Assembly (NCBI RefSeq): GCF_004122145.1
Contig: NZ_SBKQ01000001.1
Location: forward strand, 1 to 64,000
Origin: Flavobacterium piscinae
Lineage (GTDB): Bacteria; Bacteroidota; Bacteroidia; Flavobacteriales; Flavobacteriaceae
Direction of reading: 5' to 3'
DNA length: 64,000 nucleotides
Positions within the stretch are counted from its first letter, which is position 1; the number at the start of each line of letters is the position of its first letter. Below are positions 8,922 through 17,522 of this stretch, piece after piece. Made by a program: the position numbers and the translations under genes. The notes below the pieces were generated by a model. That model saw only the letters and a list, made by a program, of their open reading frames with translations. It was not told where the DNA came from and ran no database searches.

Positions 8922-10211
8922 ATGAATACAATTGCTGCTGTAAAAATATGGAATCGCAAGTTAGGTGCGGTGCTTTGGGACGAGTCTAAAAATGTGGGGG
9001 TTTTTGAATTCGACAAAAATTTTATTGACTCTGGTTTAGATTTATCGCCTATAACACTTCCAATGTCTGAGGTGAGCAAAGGACGGCGGGTTTTTTCATT
9101 TCCATTTTTAAATTTTGAAACATTTAAAGGGTTGCCTGGTTTGTTAGCAGACAGTTTACCGGACAAATTTGGAAATCAAGTAATTGATGCTTGGCTCGCT
9201 CGACAAGGTAAAACTGCTCAAAGCTTTAATCCGGTTGATCGACTTTGTTACATTGGCAAACGTGGCATGGGAGCATTAGAGTTTGAACCAGAATCAGGAC
9301 AACAAATGATTCCTTCCAATGCATTAGAAATTGAAGCTTTGGTTGAATTTGCGAAAGAAGTTTTGGCGGAACGGGCTTCTTTTCAAACCAATTTGAAAGA
9401 TGAAAAAGGTTTTTCAGATATTCTTCAAGTGGGAAGTTCTGCCGGAGGAGCACGTGCGAAAGCCATTATTGCCTACAATCAAAAAACGGGTGAAGTTCGC
9501 TCAGGTCAAATTGATGGATTGGAAGGTTTTGATTATTGGTTGATAAAATTCGACGGTGTGACCAATCATCAATTGGGCGACCCAAAAGGCTACGGAAACA
9601 TTGAATATGCCTATTATTTGATGGCAACCGCTGCCGGAATCAACATGATGGAAAGCGAATTGAAAATTGAAAATCAGCGAGCTCATTTTATGACGAAGCG
9701 TTTTGATCGACAAAACAATCAGAAAATGCACATGCAAACGTTGTGTGGTTTAGCTCATTTTGATTATAATTTGCCGGGTTCCTATTCGTATGAACAAGCG
9801 TTGATGGTGATGCGACAAATGCAATTGCCCTATCCCGACATGGAAGAATTATACCGAAGAATGATTTTTAACGTAATGGCCAGAAACCAAGATGACCATA
9901 CTAAAAACATTTCTTTTTTGATGAATTCGGATGGAAAATGGTCGCTTTCACCGGCATATGATGTGACTTTTGCCTTTAATCCGTCCAATTTTTGGTTGAA
10001 AGCTCATCAAATGACGGTTAATGGAAAAAAGGTAAACATTGAGTTGAATGATGTAGTAACGTTAGCGAAAAACGTCAACATTAAAAGGCCAAAACAAATT
10101 ATTGATGAATGTCGGAAATCGATTTTAAAATGGGATGAATTTGCCGAAAAAGCACTCATCTCTTCGGCTCAACAAAAAGAAATAAAAAGCTTTTTTAATT
10201 TATTGATGTAA
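8922..10211 (+). CDS. hipA: HipA-family serine/threonine kinase toxin
   Basis: A 429-residue HipA homologue, close to the 440 of E. coli HipA, with the N-subdomain and the kinase domain in one chain rather than split as in HipBST systems. E. coli HipA phosphorylates glutamyl-tRNA synthetase and causes growth arrest and persistence. The glycine-rich loop V170-GSSAGGARAK carries Ser172/Ser173, where family members autophosphorylate. The catalytic motif NQD324-D325-H326-TKN is followed by LSPAYDVTF, the metal-binding segment. All key residues are present, so the toxin looks intact. The pair sits between OsmC-recJ and rsmI and is bracketed by exact 14-base repeats. Confidence 0.9.
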   Translation: MNTIAAVKIWNRKLGAVLWDESKNVGVFEFDKNFIDSGLDLSPITLPMSEVSKGRRVFSFPFLNFETFKGLPGLLADSLPDKFGNQVIDAWLARQGKTAQSFNPVDRLCYIGKRGMGALEFEPESGQQMIPSNALEIEALVEFAKEVLAERASFQTNLKDEKGFSDILQVGSSAGGARAKAIIAYNQKTGEVRSGQIDGLEGFDYWLIKFDGVTNHQLGDPKGYGNIEYAYYLMATAAGINMMESELKIENQRAHFMTKRFDRQNNQKMHMQTLCGLAHFDYNLPGSYSYEQALMVMRQMQLPYPDMEELYRRMIFNVMARNQDDHTKNISFLMNSDGKWSLSPAYDVTFAFNPSNFWLKAHQMTVNGKKVNIELNDVVTLAKNVNIKRPKQIIDECRKSILKWDEFAEKALISSAQQKEIKSFFNLLM

Positions 10212-10216
10212 CTTTA

Positions 10217-10230
10217 TTGTTTCATTAATG
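10217..10230 (+). repeat. Second copy of the 14-base hipBA-flanking repeat
   Basis: TTGTTTCATTAATG is identical to 8566-8579 and lies six bases after the hipA stop. It lacks the right half (AACAA) that makes the first copy palindromic. Confidence 0.6.
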
Positions 10231-10267
10231 TTTAAAAACAGTCATAACGAAACTTATTTGTTACAAT

Positions 10268-10945
10268 TTATTTTGATGCTTTTCCCCCAACTACCACTAC
10301 AATTTCCCCTTTGGCGGGTTTAGCTTCAAAATGTTTTAAAACATCAGCTGCTGTTCCGCGAACGGTCTCTTCATGTAATTTTGATAATTCCCTAGAAACG
10401 GAAACTTGTCTATCGGCACCAAAATACTGTACAAATTCCGCTAAGGTTTTATTTAATTTGTGTGGCGAAACGTAGAAAATCATCGTTCTGACTTCTTCGG
10501 CTAAGGCTAAAAAACGAGTTTGTCTTCCTTTTTTATCAGGCAAAAAACCTTCGAAAACAAATTTATCATTGGGTAATCCGCTGTTCACCAAAGCAGGAAC
10601 AAAAGCGGTGGCTCCGGGCAAACATTCTACTTCAATGTTATTTTCTACACAAGCTCGGGTGAGCAAAAATCCCGGGTCGGATATAGCAGGAGTTCCCGCA
10701 TCAGAAATCAACGCAAGGGTTTCTCCGGTTTGCAAACGTTTAATCAAACCTTCTACGGTTTTGTGTTCGTTATGCATGTGGTGACTTTGCATGTGCGTTC
10801 CAATCTCGAAATGCTTCAATAATTTTCCGCTGTTTCGAGTATCTTCGGCCAAGATGCAATCGACTTCTTTGAGCACTTTGATGGCTCTGAAAGTCATGTC
10901 TTCTAGGTTTCCGATGGGTGTGGGAACGATGTAGAGTTTGCTCAT
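10268..10945 (-). CDS. rsmI: 16S rRNA (cytidine1402-2'-O)-methyltransferase RsmI
   Basis: A 225-residue SAM-dependent methyltransferase of the tetrapyrrole-methylase fold. RsmI 2'-O-methylates C1402 of 16S rRNA, tuning the decoding centre. The N-terminal signature YIVPTPIGNLEDMT, then LAEDTRNSGKLLKHF, ISDAGTPAISDPG and LPGATAFVPAL are typical. It starts immediately after the stop of the Glu-rich gene, suggesting a two-gene operon. It is slightly shorter than the E. coli protein because it lacks most of the C-terminal extension, as in other Bacteroidota. Confidence 0.95.
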   Translation of the reverse strand: MSKLYIVPTPIGNLEDMTFRAIKVLKEVDCILAEDTRNSGKLLKHFEIGTHMQSHHMHNEHKTVEGLIKRLQTGETLALISDAGTPAISDPGFLLTRACVENNIEVECLPGATAFVPALVNSGLPNDKFVFEGFLPDKKGRQTRFLALAEEVRTMIFYVSPHKLNKTLAEFVQYFGADRQVSVSRELSKLHEETVRGTAADVLKHFEAKPAKGEIVVVVGGKASK

Positions 10946-11896
10946 CTACGCAAATTTTTTCTCCACCAAATTCATAAAACGATCCGCATATTCTTCTTTC
11001 CCTTCCCAATTATTGTAATCAGGTTTCACCATATCAACGATAAATTGTTGCACTTCTTCAAACGAATCGTAGGTGCTGATTTGAGAGATTACACGGTTAA
11101 AATCTTCGTTACTTCCGCCAAATAAATGTTTCACAAAGGCAATTCGGTCATTCAAACCAATGTTAATTCCTTTGATTAAGGTATCATTTAAAGAGGCTGT
11201 TTTGTGTTCGGTTTTTACTGTAAAAGCCTCTGTTTTGGTTTCGTTTTTAACCTCCGGAATGATGGTTTCTTCTACTTTTTCAAATGAAATTTCGGTTACT
11301 TTTTCTACTTCTTTCGGAACGTCATTCACTTTTACAAATTCCGGTTCTTTATAATCTGTCCCTAGTAAATCTTCAAATGAAATTTGTTTTTGCTCCATTT
11401 TAGCAGCCGGTTTTTCCTCTTCTTCTTCCGCCAATTCAAATAGTGGACTAAAAACCGGTTCTTGTTTTTCCTCTTTTAATTCTTCTTGAACAGGCTCTGC
11501 TTCTTCGGATATTTCCTCTTCTATTACTTCTTCAACCATAATTTCCTCTTCCTCCAATACGATTTCTTCTTCCATGGTTTCTTCTGCCACCACTTCTTGA
11601 ATAGGTTCCTCTTCCACAGTTTCTAGAGAAACTTCTGTTTTAACTTCTTGTATTTTTTCTTCCGCGACAACGACTTCCGGTTGAGATAGAGTTTCAGCTA
11701 GGAGTTTTTCTTCTAATTCATCTTCTGAAATTTCATTCTTCAACACGTTTATGTTTTCTTCATAAAACCGAAGAACCGCTAATTTTTCATATAATTTTTG
11801 AGCTTCCTGATGCAATTGAATTACATCTTCTTTTCCTTTTAATTTTAAAACACGGTGTGCAATACTAATTAAATCTGCTTCTAACTTTTTCTTCAT
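10946..11896 (-). CDS. Glu-rich cytoplasmic protein of unknown function
   Basis: 316 residues from ATG 11896 (MKKKLEADLISIAHRVLKLKGK); the frame extends 20 residues further upstream but without a typical start. There is no signal peptide or membrane segment. The first about 70 residues form a predicted helical domain. Residues about 75-190 are a low-complexity stretch very rich in Glu and Val (EEEIVLEEEEIMVEEV). The last about 65 residues (KGINIGLNDRIAFVKHLFGGSNEDFNRVISQI...) form a second helical, conserved-looking domain. I recall similar proteins upstream of rsmI in flavobacteria, but no function is known to me. The spacer length probably varies between strains. It is divergent from tdk. 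Confidence 0.8.
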   Translation of the reverse strand: MKKKLEADLISIAHRVLKLKGKEDVIQLHQEAQKLYEKLAVLRFYEENINVLKNEISEDELEEKLLAETLSQPEVVVAEEKIQEVKTEVSLETVEEEPIQEVVAEETMEEEIVLEEEEIMVEEVIEEEISEEAEPVQEELKEEKQEPVFSPLFELAEEEEEKPAAKMEQKQISFEDLLGTDYKEPEFVKVNDVPKEVEKVTEISFEKVEETIIPEVKNETKTEAFTVKTEHKTASLNDTLIKGINIGLNDRIAFVKHLFGGSNEDFNRVISQISTYDSFEEVQQFIVDMVKPDYNNWEGKEEYADRFMNLVEKKFA

Positions 11897-11956
11897 AACT
11901 TTTACAATTATATTGAATTTAGCGAATGGAATTTTATAAATTTGTTTCTGATACAA

Positions 11957-11977
11957 AATAACATAAAATATGTTATT
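11957..11977. promoter_or_regulatory. 21-base perfect inverted repeat between divergent tdk and Glu-rich gene
   Basis: Arms AATAACATA and TATGTTATT flank a central AAA. It sits 21 bases before the tdk start codon and about 60 before the opposite gene, a position suited to a repressor site. No T-tract follows, so a terminator is unlikely. Confidence 0.4.
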
Positions 11978-11998
11978 CTTTAGCTAGAAAAGTAGAAA

Positions 11999-12619
11999 AT
12001 GTTTCTTGAAAATACCGTAAATCATAAAGAACAATTTGGCTGGATTGAAGTAATCTGCGGTTCAATGTTCTCCGGAAAGACCGAAGAACTCATCCGAAGA
12101 CTAAAAAGAGCTCAGTTTGCCAAACAAAAAGTGGAGATTTTTAAACCGGCCATCGATACGCGTTACCACGATGAAATGGTGGTTTCTCACGATTCAAATG
12201 AAATTCGTTCTACACCCGTTCCGGCCGCCGCCAATATTCGTATTTTAGCTCAAGGTTGCGATGTGGTGGGTATTGATGAAGCTCAATTTTTTGACGATGA
12301 AATCATCACCATTTGTAATGATTTAGCCAATTCCGGCATTCGGGTAATTGTTGCCGGTTTAGATATGGATTTTAAAGGAAATCCTTTTGGTCCAATGCCC
12401 GCACTAATGGCTACAGCTGAATATGTCACCAAAGTGCACGCCGTTTGCACCCGAACCGGAAATTTAGCTAATTACAGTTTCAGAAAAGCAGACAATGACA
12501 AATTGGTTATGCTCGGCGAAACCGAAGAATATGAACCGTTAAGCAGAGCCGCCTATTATCATGCTATGCGTGAACAAGCAGAAAACAAAACGGAAGCAGA
12601 AAACAAATCAAAAACCTAA
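11999..12619 (+). CDS. tdk: Thymidine kinase, type II
   Basis: A 206-residue thymidine kinase, which phosphorylates thymidine to dTMP in pyrimidine salvage. The P-loop [12 protein letters not shown] spans residues 20-31 and the catalytic base is E94 in GIDEAQFF. The lasso region, which in most type II enzymes binds a structural zinc through four cysteines, keeps only one: it reads [13 protein letters not shown] and later EPLSRAAYY. Zinc is therefore probably not bound. The C-terminus is rich in Lys, Glu and Asn. The start is ATG 11999; murF-alr follows two bases after the stop. Confidence 0.95.
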   Translation: MFLENTVNHKEQFGWIEVICGSMFSGKTEELIRRLKRAQFAKQKVEIFKPAIDTRYHDEMVVSHDSNEIRSTPVPAAANIRILAQGCDVVGIDEAQFFDDEIITICNDLANSGIRVIVAGLDMDFKGNPFGPMPALMATAEYVTKVHAVCTRTGNLANYSFRKADNDKLVMLGETEEYEPLSRAAYYHAMREQAENKTEAENKSKT

Positions 12620-12621
12620 CC

Positions 12622-15063
12622 GTGAGTCTCGTTGTCAACGATATTATTCCTCAACTACAAGCTGAATTTTTCGGAAATCATCCTGAAAATAGTATTCAGA
12701 ATGTTTCCATAGACAGCCGTTCGTTGCAAAATAATGAATTCACGCTTTTCTTTTGTATCATTGGTCCAAACCATAACGGTCATGATTACATCCAAGAGCT
12801 GATTGAAAAAGGAGTAAAAAACTTCGTGGTTTCACAAGTGGTGAATCCAACACCGGAAATTAATTTTTTAAAAGTTGAAGATACACTAGTTGCCCTCCAA
12901 CAATTTGCCGCTTTTTATCGAAAAAAATTCAGTTTCCCAATTATTGGTGTTACCGGAAGCAATGGTAAAACGATTGTCAAAGAATGGCTTAATTTTTTAT
13001 TGAGTCCTGATTATAACATCATCCGAAGTCCGAAAAGCTATAACTCTCAAGTAGGTGTTCCACTTTCAGTGATTGGGATCAATGAGCAACACAATTTAGG
13101 CATTTTTGAAGCGGGAATTTCCACCGTAAATGAAATGCAAAAGTTGGAAGCCATCATCCATCCTACCATAGGAATCTTAACGAATATTGGTTCTGCTCAC
13201 GATGAAGGTTTTGAAAATTTGGGTCAGAAAATCAAAGAAAAATTAAAACTTTTCCCGAATGTTGATGTTTTGATTTATAACAAAAATAAATCAATTGACG
13301 CTTTCTTAAATCCGAACATCAAAACATTTTCATGGAGTTCAAGTGACAAATCAGCAGATGTTTTGATTCATCATAAAACTACGAATGATAAAACGAGTTT
13401 GAATATCACCATTGATAAAACCTGTTTTAAAATTAACATCCCATTTTCTGATGAGGCTTCTATTGAAAATGTGATTCAATGTTTGATGGTCATGTTTTAT
13501 TTTAAGTATGATTTTGACACCATTCAAAATCGGTTGTCGCTTTTATATCCGATTGAAATGCGGCTAAAAGTGAAAAAAGGCATTAACAACACAACCATTA
13601 TTGATGACAGTTACAGTTCCGACTTTCAATCGTTAAAAATCGCCTTAGACTTTTTGGAAAGTCAAAAACAACACCATAAAAAAACCTTGATTTTATCGGA
13701 TATTTTTCAGAGTGGTTTAGAAAATGACGAATTGTATTCTCGCGTTTCTCAAATGGTGATTTCCAATAAAATTAATCGGGTTATTGGTGTAGGCGAGACC
13801 ATTTCTCACTATAAACACAAATTTTTAAATGGCATAACATTTCTTTCTCAAGCCGACTTTTTAGCTCATTTTGATAGTTTACAATTTGAAAACGAAACCA
13901 TTCTTATTAAAGGAGCACGCAGCTTTCATTTTGAAGAAATCGTATCGTTGTTAGAAGAAAAAACTCATGAAACGGTTTTAGAGATAAACCTGAATGCTCT
14001 TTCGCACAATTATAATTTTTATAAAGCAAAGCTAAAACCGGAAACCAAAATGATGGTGATGGTGAAAGCGTTTAGCTATGGAAATGGTGGGTTAGAAATT
14101 GCCAAATTGCTGGAATACCTCAAAGCAGATTATTTAGGGGTGGCTTTCGCCGACGAGGGAATTGCTCTCAAAAGTAACGGAATCCATTTGCCAATTATGG
14201 TTTTAAATCCGGAGTCTACCAGCTTTGAGGCCATTATTCAACATGAATTAGAACCCGAAATTTATAGTTTAAAAGGATTGAATGCCTTTTTAAAAATTGC
14301 CAAACAAAAACACTTGAAGGACTTTCCGATTCATTTGAAAATTGATACCGGAATGCATCGATTGGGTTTTGATGAAATTCACTTGGAAGAATTAATCTCG
14401 ATTCTAAAAAACTGCAAAACAGTGCAAGTAAAAAGTATTTTGTCGCACATGGCCACAAGCGATGATTTAGCACACCACGATTTTGCATTGGAACAAATTG
14501 AAAAATTCAACCGTATTTCTACTTATATAAGTGCCGCATTAGAAATTAGTCCGATTCGACATATTTTAAACACCTCCGGCATTTCCAATTATCCGCAAGC
14601 TCAATTTGATATGGTTCGTTTGGGGATTGGTTTATATGGTATTTCAAACGATGCAAACGAACAAAAGTTTTTGGAAAATGTGGGCACTTTAAAATCGGTA
14701 ATTTCACAAATTCGAACAATTCAAGCTGGAGAAAGTGTAGGTTATGGTAGACGTTTCATCGCCGAAAAAGAAACAAAAATCGCTACTATCCCAATTGGCT
14801 ATGCCGACGGAATCAGAAGAAGTTGGGGCAACGGACTAGGTTTTGTAGTCATCAACAACCAAAAAGCCTCGATTGTTGGCAGTGTTTGTATGGATATGTT
14901 AATGGTCGACATTACTGACATTCCATGTGTGGAAGGAAACGAAGTCATCATTTTAGGCGAAAATCCATCCGTATCCTTCATGGCAGCAAAATTGAGCACC
15001 ATTCCTTATGAAATTCTGACCGGAATTTCACAACGTGTCAAGCGAATTTTCTACAGAGAGTAA
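12622..15063 (+). CDS. murF-alr: Bifunctional UDP-MurNAc-tripeptide:D-Ala-D-Ala ligase / alanine racemase (MurF-Alr fusion)
   Basis: 813 residues from GTG 12622, two bases after the tdk stop. Residues 1 to about 445 are MurF, which adds D-Ala-D-Ala to the peptidoglycan precursor; the ATP-binding loop is G109-VTGSNGKT117. Residues about 450-813 are a PLP-dependent alanine racemase, which makes D-Ala from L-Ala. The PLP lysine is K482 in MVMVKAFSYG, the catalytic tyrosine is Y708 in SVGYGRRF, and SVCMDMLMVD follows. The fusion couples supply and use of D-Ala and is common in Bacteroidota. The MurF half is divergent in its middle and C-terminal parts. Confidence 0.93.
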   Translation: MSLVVNDIIPQLQAEFFGNHPENSIQNVSIDSRSLQNNEFTLFFCIIGPNHNGHDYIQELIEKGVKNFVVSQVVNPTPEINFLKVEDTLVALQQFAAFYRKKFSFPIIGVTGSNGKTIVKEWLNFLLSPDYNIIRSPKSYNSQVGVPLSVIGINEQHNLGIFEAGISTVNEMQKLEAIIHPTIGILTNIGSAHDEGFENLGQKIKEKLKLFPNVDVLIYNKNKSIDAFLNPNIKTFSWSSSDKSADVLIHHKTTNDKTSLNITIDKTCFKINIPFSDEASIENVIQCLMVMFYFKYDFDTIQNRLSLLYPIEMRLKVKKGINNTTIIDDSYSSDFQSLKIALDFLESQKQHHKKTLILSDIFQSGLENDELYSRVSQMVISNKINRVIGVGETISHYKHKFLNGITFLSQADFLAHFDSLQFENETILIKGARSFHFEEIVSLLEEKTHETVLEINLNALSHNYNFYKAKLKPETKMMVMVKAFSYGNGGLEIAKLLEYLKADYLGVAFADEGIALKSNGIHLPIMVLNPESTSFEAIIQHELEPEIYSLKGLNAFLKIAKQKHLKDFPIHLKIDTGMHRLGFDEIHLEELISILKNCKTVQVKSILSHMATSDDLAHHDFALEQIEKFNRISTYISAALEISPIRHILNTSGISNYPQAQFDMVRLGIGLYGISNDANEQKFLENVGTLKSVISQIRTIQAGESVGYGRRFIAEKETKIATIPIGYADGIRRSWGNGLGFVVINNQKASIVGSVCMDMLMVDITDIPCVEGNEVIILGENPSVSFMAAKLSTIPYEILTGISQRVKRIFYRE

Positions 15064-15129
15064 TTTTTTTATTGCAATTGTTAAAATTTTAACTAACTTC
15101 GTGTTAACAAAACTTTAAAAACTAAAATT

Positions 15130-15537
15130 ATGTTGAAAGAATTTAAGAATTTTATCATGACCGGCAATGTTATTGAATTTGCCGTTGCAGTAATTATGGC
15201 AGGAGCTGTAGGAGCTGTAGTGAATGGATTTGTTAGCGACATCGTTATGCCTGTTGTTGGGATGTTAACCGGAGGCGTTGATTTTTCTGAAATGAAAGTA
15301 GTTTTACAAGCAGCCGTAGCAGAATCAGAAGGCGTTGCTGCCGTTCCTGAAGTTGCCATCCGTTGGGGAGCTTGGGTAAACACTTTAGTTAATTTAGTGA
15401 TTGTAGGCTTTGTGATGTTTATGATTATCAAAGCATACAACAAAATGAAAAAACCGGTTGAAGAAGCTCCAGCTGCACCTGCCGGACCAACACAAGAAGA
15501 ATTATTAGCAGAAATCAGAGATTTATTGAAAAAATAG
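15130..15537 (+). CDS. mscL: Large-conductance mechanosensitive channel MscL
   Basis: 135 residues, the same length as E. coli MscL (136). MscL pentamers open under membrane tension to release solutes during hypo-osmotic shock. The N-terminal helix and TM1 (FIMTGNVIEFAVAVIMAGAV) are followed by a periplasmic loop, TM2 (about residues 79-99) and a charged C-terminal helix preceded by an Ala/Pro linker. It stands alone, with a terminator straight after it. Confidence 0.95.
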   Translation: MLKEFKNFIMTGNVIEFAVAVIMAGAVGAVVNGFVSDIVMPVVGMLTGGVDFSEMKVVLQAAVAESEGVAAVPEVAIRWGAWVNTLVNLVIVGFVMFMIIKAYNKMKKPVEEAPAAPAGPTQEELLAEIRDLLKK

Positions 15538-15568
15538 TCGTTCCGCTACACTATATATTCTAACTAAA

Positions 15569-15594
15569 CCCCGACTTGTTCGGGGTCTTTTTTT
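15569..15594 (+). terminator. Rho-independent terminator after mscL
   Basis: CCCCGA / TCGGGG stem with a 5-base loop followed by TCTTTTTTT. Confidence 0.85.
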
Positions 15595-15644
15595 ACAAAA
15601 AACCAAAATTTTGTGAAACTGATTTTTTTCAACGTACTATTCTT

Positions 15645-15652
15645 TACTTTTG
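15645..15652 (+). promoter_or_regulatory. -7 promoter element TACTTTTG for asd
   Basis: An exact TAnnTTTG match 24 bases before the asd ATG at 15677. No clear -33 TTG at normal spacing. Confidence 0.5.
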
Positions 15653-15676
15653 TACTTTAAATCTAAAAATTCACAC

Positions 15677-16666
15677 ATGAGAGTTGCAGTTGTTGGTGCT
15701 ACCGGAATGGTTGGCGAAGTTATGCTTCAGGTTTTAGCGGAGAGAAATTTTCCGATTACAGAATTAATTCCGGTTGCTTCGGAAAAGTCGATTGGTAAAG
15801 AAATTGAATTCAAAGGAAATAAATACAAGGTAGTTGGATTGCAAACCGCAGTTGAAATGCGTCCCGACATTGCTTTGTTTTCTGCCGGAGGAGAAACTTC
15901 CTTAGCTTGGGCTCCCAAATTTGCTGAAGCCGGCACAACCGTAATCGACAATTCTTCCGCTTGGCGAATGGATCCAACCAAAAAATTAGTGGTTCCAGAA
16001 ATCAATGCTTCCGAATTAACTAAAGATGATAAAATCATTGCTAATCCAAACTGTTCAACGATTCAAATGGTGATGGTTTTAAATCCGTTACATAAAAAAT
16101 ATAACGTAAAACGAGTAATTGTTTCCACGTATCAATCCATTACCGGAACGGGTGTAAAAGCGGTGCAACAATTAGAGAATGAGTACCACAACATCCAAGG
16201 AGCTATGGCGTATCCATACCCCATCCATAGGAATGCCATTCCGCAATGTGATGTGTTTGAAGACAACGGCTACACCAAAGAAGAAATGAAATTGGTTCGC
16301 GAAACCCAAAAAATTATGGGCGACAGAAGCATAGCCGTGACAGCAACTGCCATCCGAATTCCGGTGGTTGGCGGACACAGTGAAGCGGTGAATGTGGAGT
16401 TTTCAGATGATTTTGAGGTGAATGAAGTGCGTTCGATTTTACATAACACACCCGGCGTGACCGTTCAAGATAATTTAGACACCAAAACCTATCCCATGCC
16501 GATTTATGCACAAGGAAAAGACGATGTATTTGTGGGTAGAATTCGCCGCGATGAAAGTCAGCCCAACACCTTAAACATGTGGATTGTGGCCGATAATTTA
16601 CGCAAAGGTGCAGCGACTAATACGGTGCAAATTGCGGAGTATTTGGTGGAGAATAATTTAGTTTAA
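15677..16666 (+). CDS. asd: Aspartate-semialdehyde dehydrogenase
   Basis: 329 residues from ATG 15677. It converts L-aspartyl-4-phosphate to aspartate semialdehyde with NADPH, feeding the lysine/diaminopimelate, threonine and methionine pathways. The nucleotide-binding loop VVGATGMVGEV is at the N-terminus, the catalytic cysteine is C126 in NPNCSTIQ, and the catalytic His is in VGGHSEAVNVEF. The frame extends upstream to a TTG at 15650, but that TTG is the end of the -7 promoter element. It is monocistronic, with its own promoter and terminator. Confidence 0.95.
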   Translation: MRVAVVGATGMVGEVMLQVLAERNFPITELIPVASEKSIGKEIEFKGNKYKVVGLQTAVEMRPDIALFSAGGETSLAWAPKFAEAGTTVIDNSSAWRMDPTKKLVVPEINASELTKDDKIIANPNCSTIQMVMVLNPLHKKYNVKRVIVSTYQSITGTGVKAVQQLENEYHNIQGAMAYPYPIHRNAIPQCDVFEDNGYTKEEMKLVRETQKIMGDRSIAVTATAIRIPVVGGHSEAVNVEFSDDFEVNEVRSILHNTPGVTVQDNLDTKTYPMPIYAQGKDDVFVGRIRRDESQPNTLNMWIVADNLRKGAATNTVQIAEYLVENNLV

Positions 16667-16683
16667 GATAATATTATATAGTT

Positions 16684-16710
16684 AAAAGCTCCTTTTTAGG
16701 GGCTTTTTTT
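16684..16710 (+). terminator. Rho-independent terminator after asd
   Basis: AAAAGCTCC / GGGGCTTTT stem (one G-T pair) with a short T/A loop and a run of seven T. Confidence 0.8.
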
Positions 16711-16786
16711 GTTTATAAAGAATTTTTTATAAAACAATATATTGCTGAATTTTTTTTATTTTTAATTAAATTTATATTACGCAAAG

Positions 16787-17398
16787 TTGGGAGACATTGT
16801 GGAGCGGGTTTGTAAGAAAATTCAATTCGTAAAAAGTAAATTAGTATTTTTGATTCAAAAAGTAATACAAGTGAAGAAAACATTACTTAGTATTTGGAAA
16901 GACCCTGTTTGGAGTAAAGTAATATCAGTTGCAATCATTGCAATAGTTGGCGGTATTTATACAGCTTATAACTGGGGGAGAGCAAAAAACTTCTTAAAAG
17001 AACAATATAACAATTTTATAAATTTGAATGTTCCTTTATACTATATAATATTATTTATTTTAATATTAGGTTTGTTTATTTGGGTCCTTTCTAAATTAAA
17101 CATTACTAAAGTTAAAACTAAAAAAGACCACTTTATTGGTGATGATTATCGCTATACTTTTGGAGATGTAAATATATTATGTAGATATAGTGTTGGTGTT
17201 AGTAATTATACTGGTAAACCTTTCATTTTTAATCTAAAAGTTTATTGTAATAAACATACTCCTGCATTAGAATTAAATGAAGGTTATTGTTCTGTTAGGG
17301 ATTGTTCAAATGATAAAGTATATATAGATTTATTTAAAGTAGAGAAGATTTTAGAAGCAGACATTATACATAGATGGGAGGAATATGACAAAAAATAG
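16787..17398 (+). CDS. Orphan protein with two membrane segments, unknown function
   Basis: I do not recognise this gene. The frame gives 203 residues from TTG 16787. An alternative start is GTG 16799, preceded by GGGAG at 16789-16793, an SD-like sequence unusual for this phylum. There is no ATG codon in frame anywhere in it. A basic amphipathic N-terminus contains SIWKDPVWSKVI, then TM1 (about 47-66) and TM2 (about 85-103), and a soluble C-terminal domain of about 95 residues with five cysteines. No promoter consensus is visible. It is flanked by terminators or gaps and is more AT-rich than its neighbours, which hints at acquired DNA. A DPVWSKVI-like membrane anchor recurs, as far as I remember, in variable bacterial accessory proteins. 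Confidence 0.6.
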   Translation: MGDIVERVCKKIQFVKSKLVFLIQKVIQVKKTLLSIWKDPVWSKVISVAIIAIVGGIYTAYNWGRAKNFLKEQYNNFINLNVPLYYIILFILILGLFIWVLSKLNITKVKTKKDHFIGDDYRYTFGDVNILCRYSVGVSNYTGKPFIFNLKVYCNKHTPALELNEGYCSVRDCSNDKVYIDLFKVEKILEADIIHRWEEYDKK

Positions 17399-17508
17399 AA
17401 TTTAAATTTAGTTCGTTTTTAATATCATTACCCTCATTAAAGACTTTCTATGAAATAATCCCCTTCCTAAACTCTTCCTAAAAATTTCCCTTTAAAGAGC
17501 TTTTTCCC

Positions 17509-17516
17509 TACCTTTG
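17509..17516 (+). promoter_or_regulatory. -7 promoter element TACCTTTG for the His-rich/TonB receptor operon
   Basis: An exact TAnnTTTG match ending six bases before ATG 17523. The transcript would start at or very near the start codon, so the first gene may be leaderless. Confidence 0.5.
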
Positions 17517-17522
17517 CACCCA

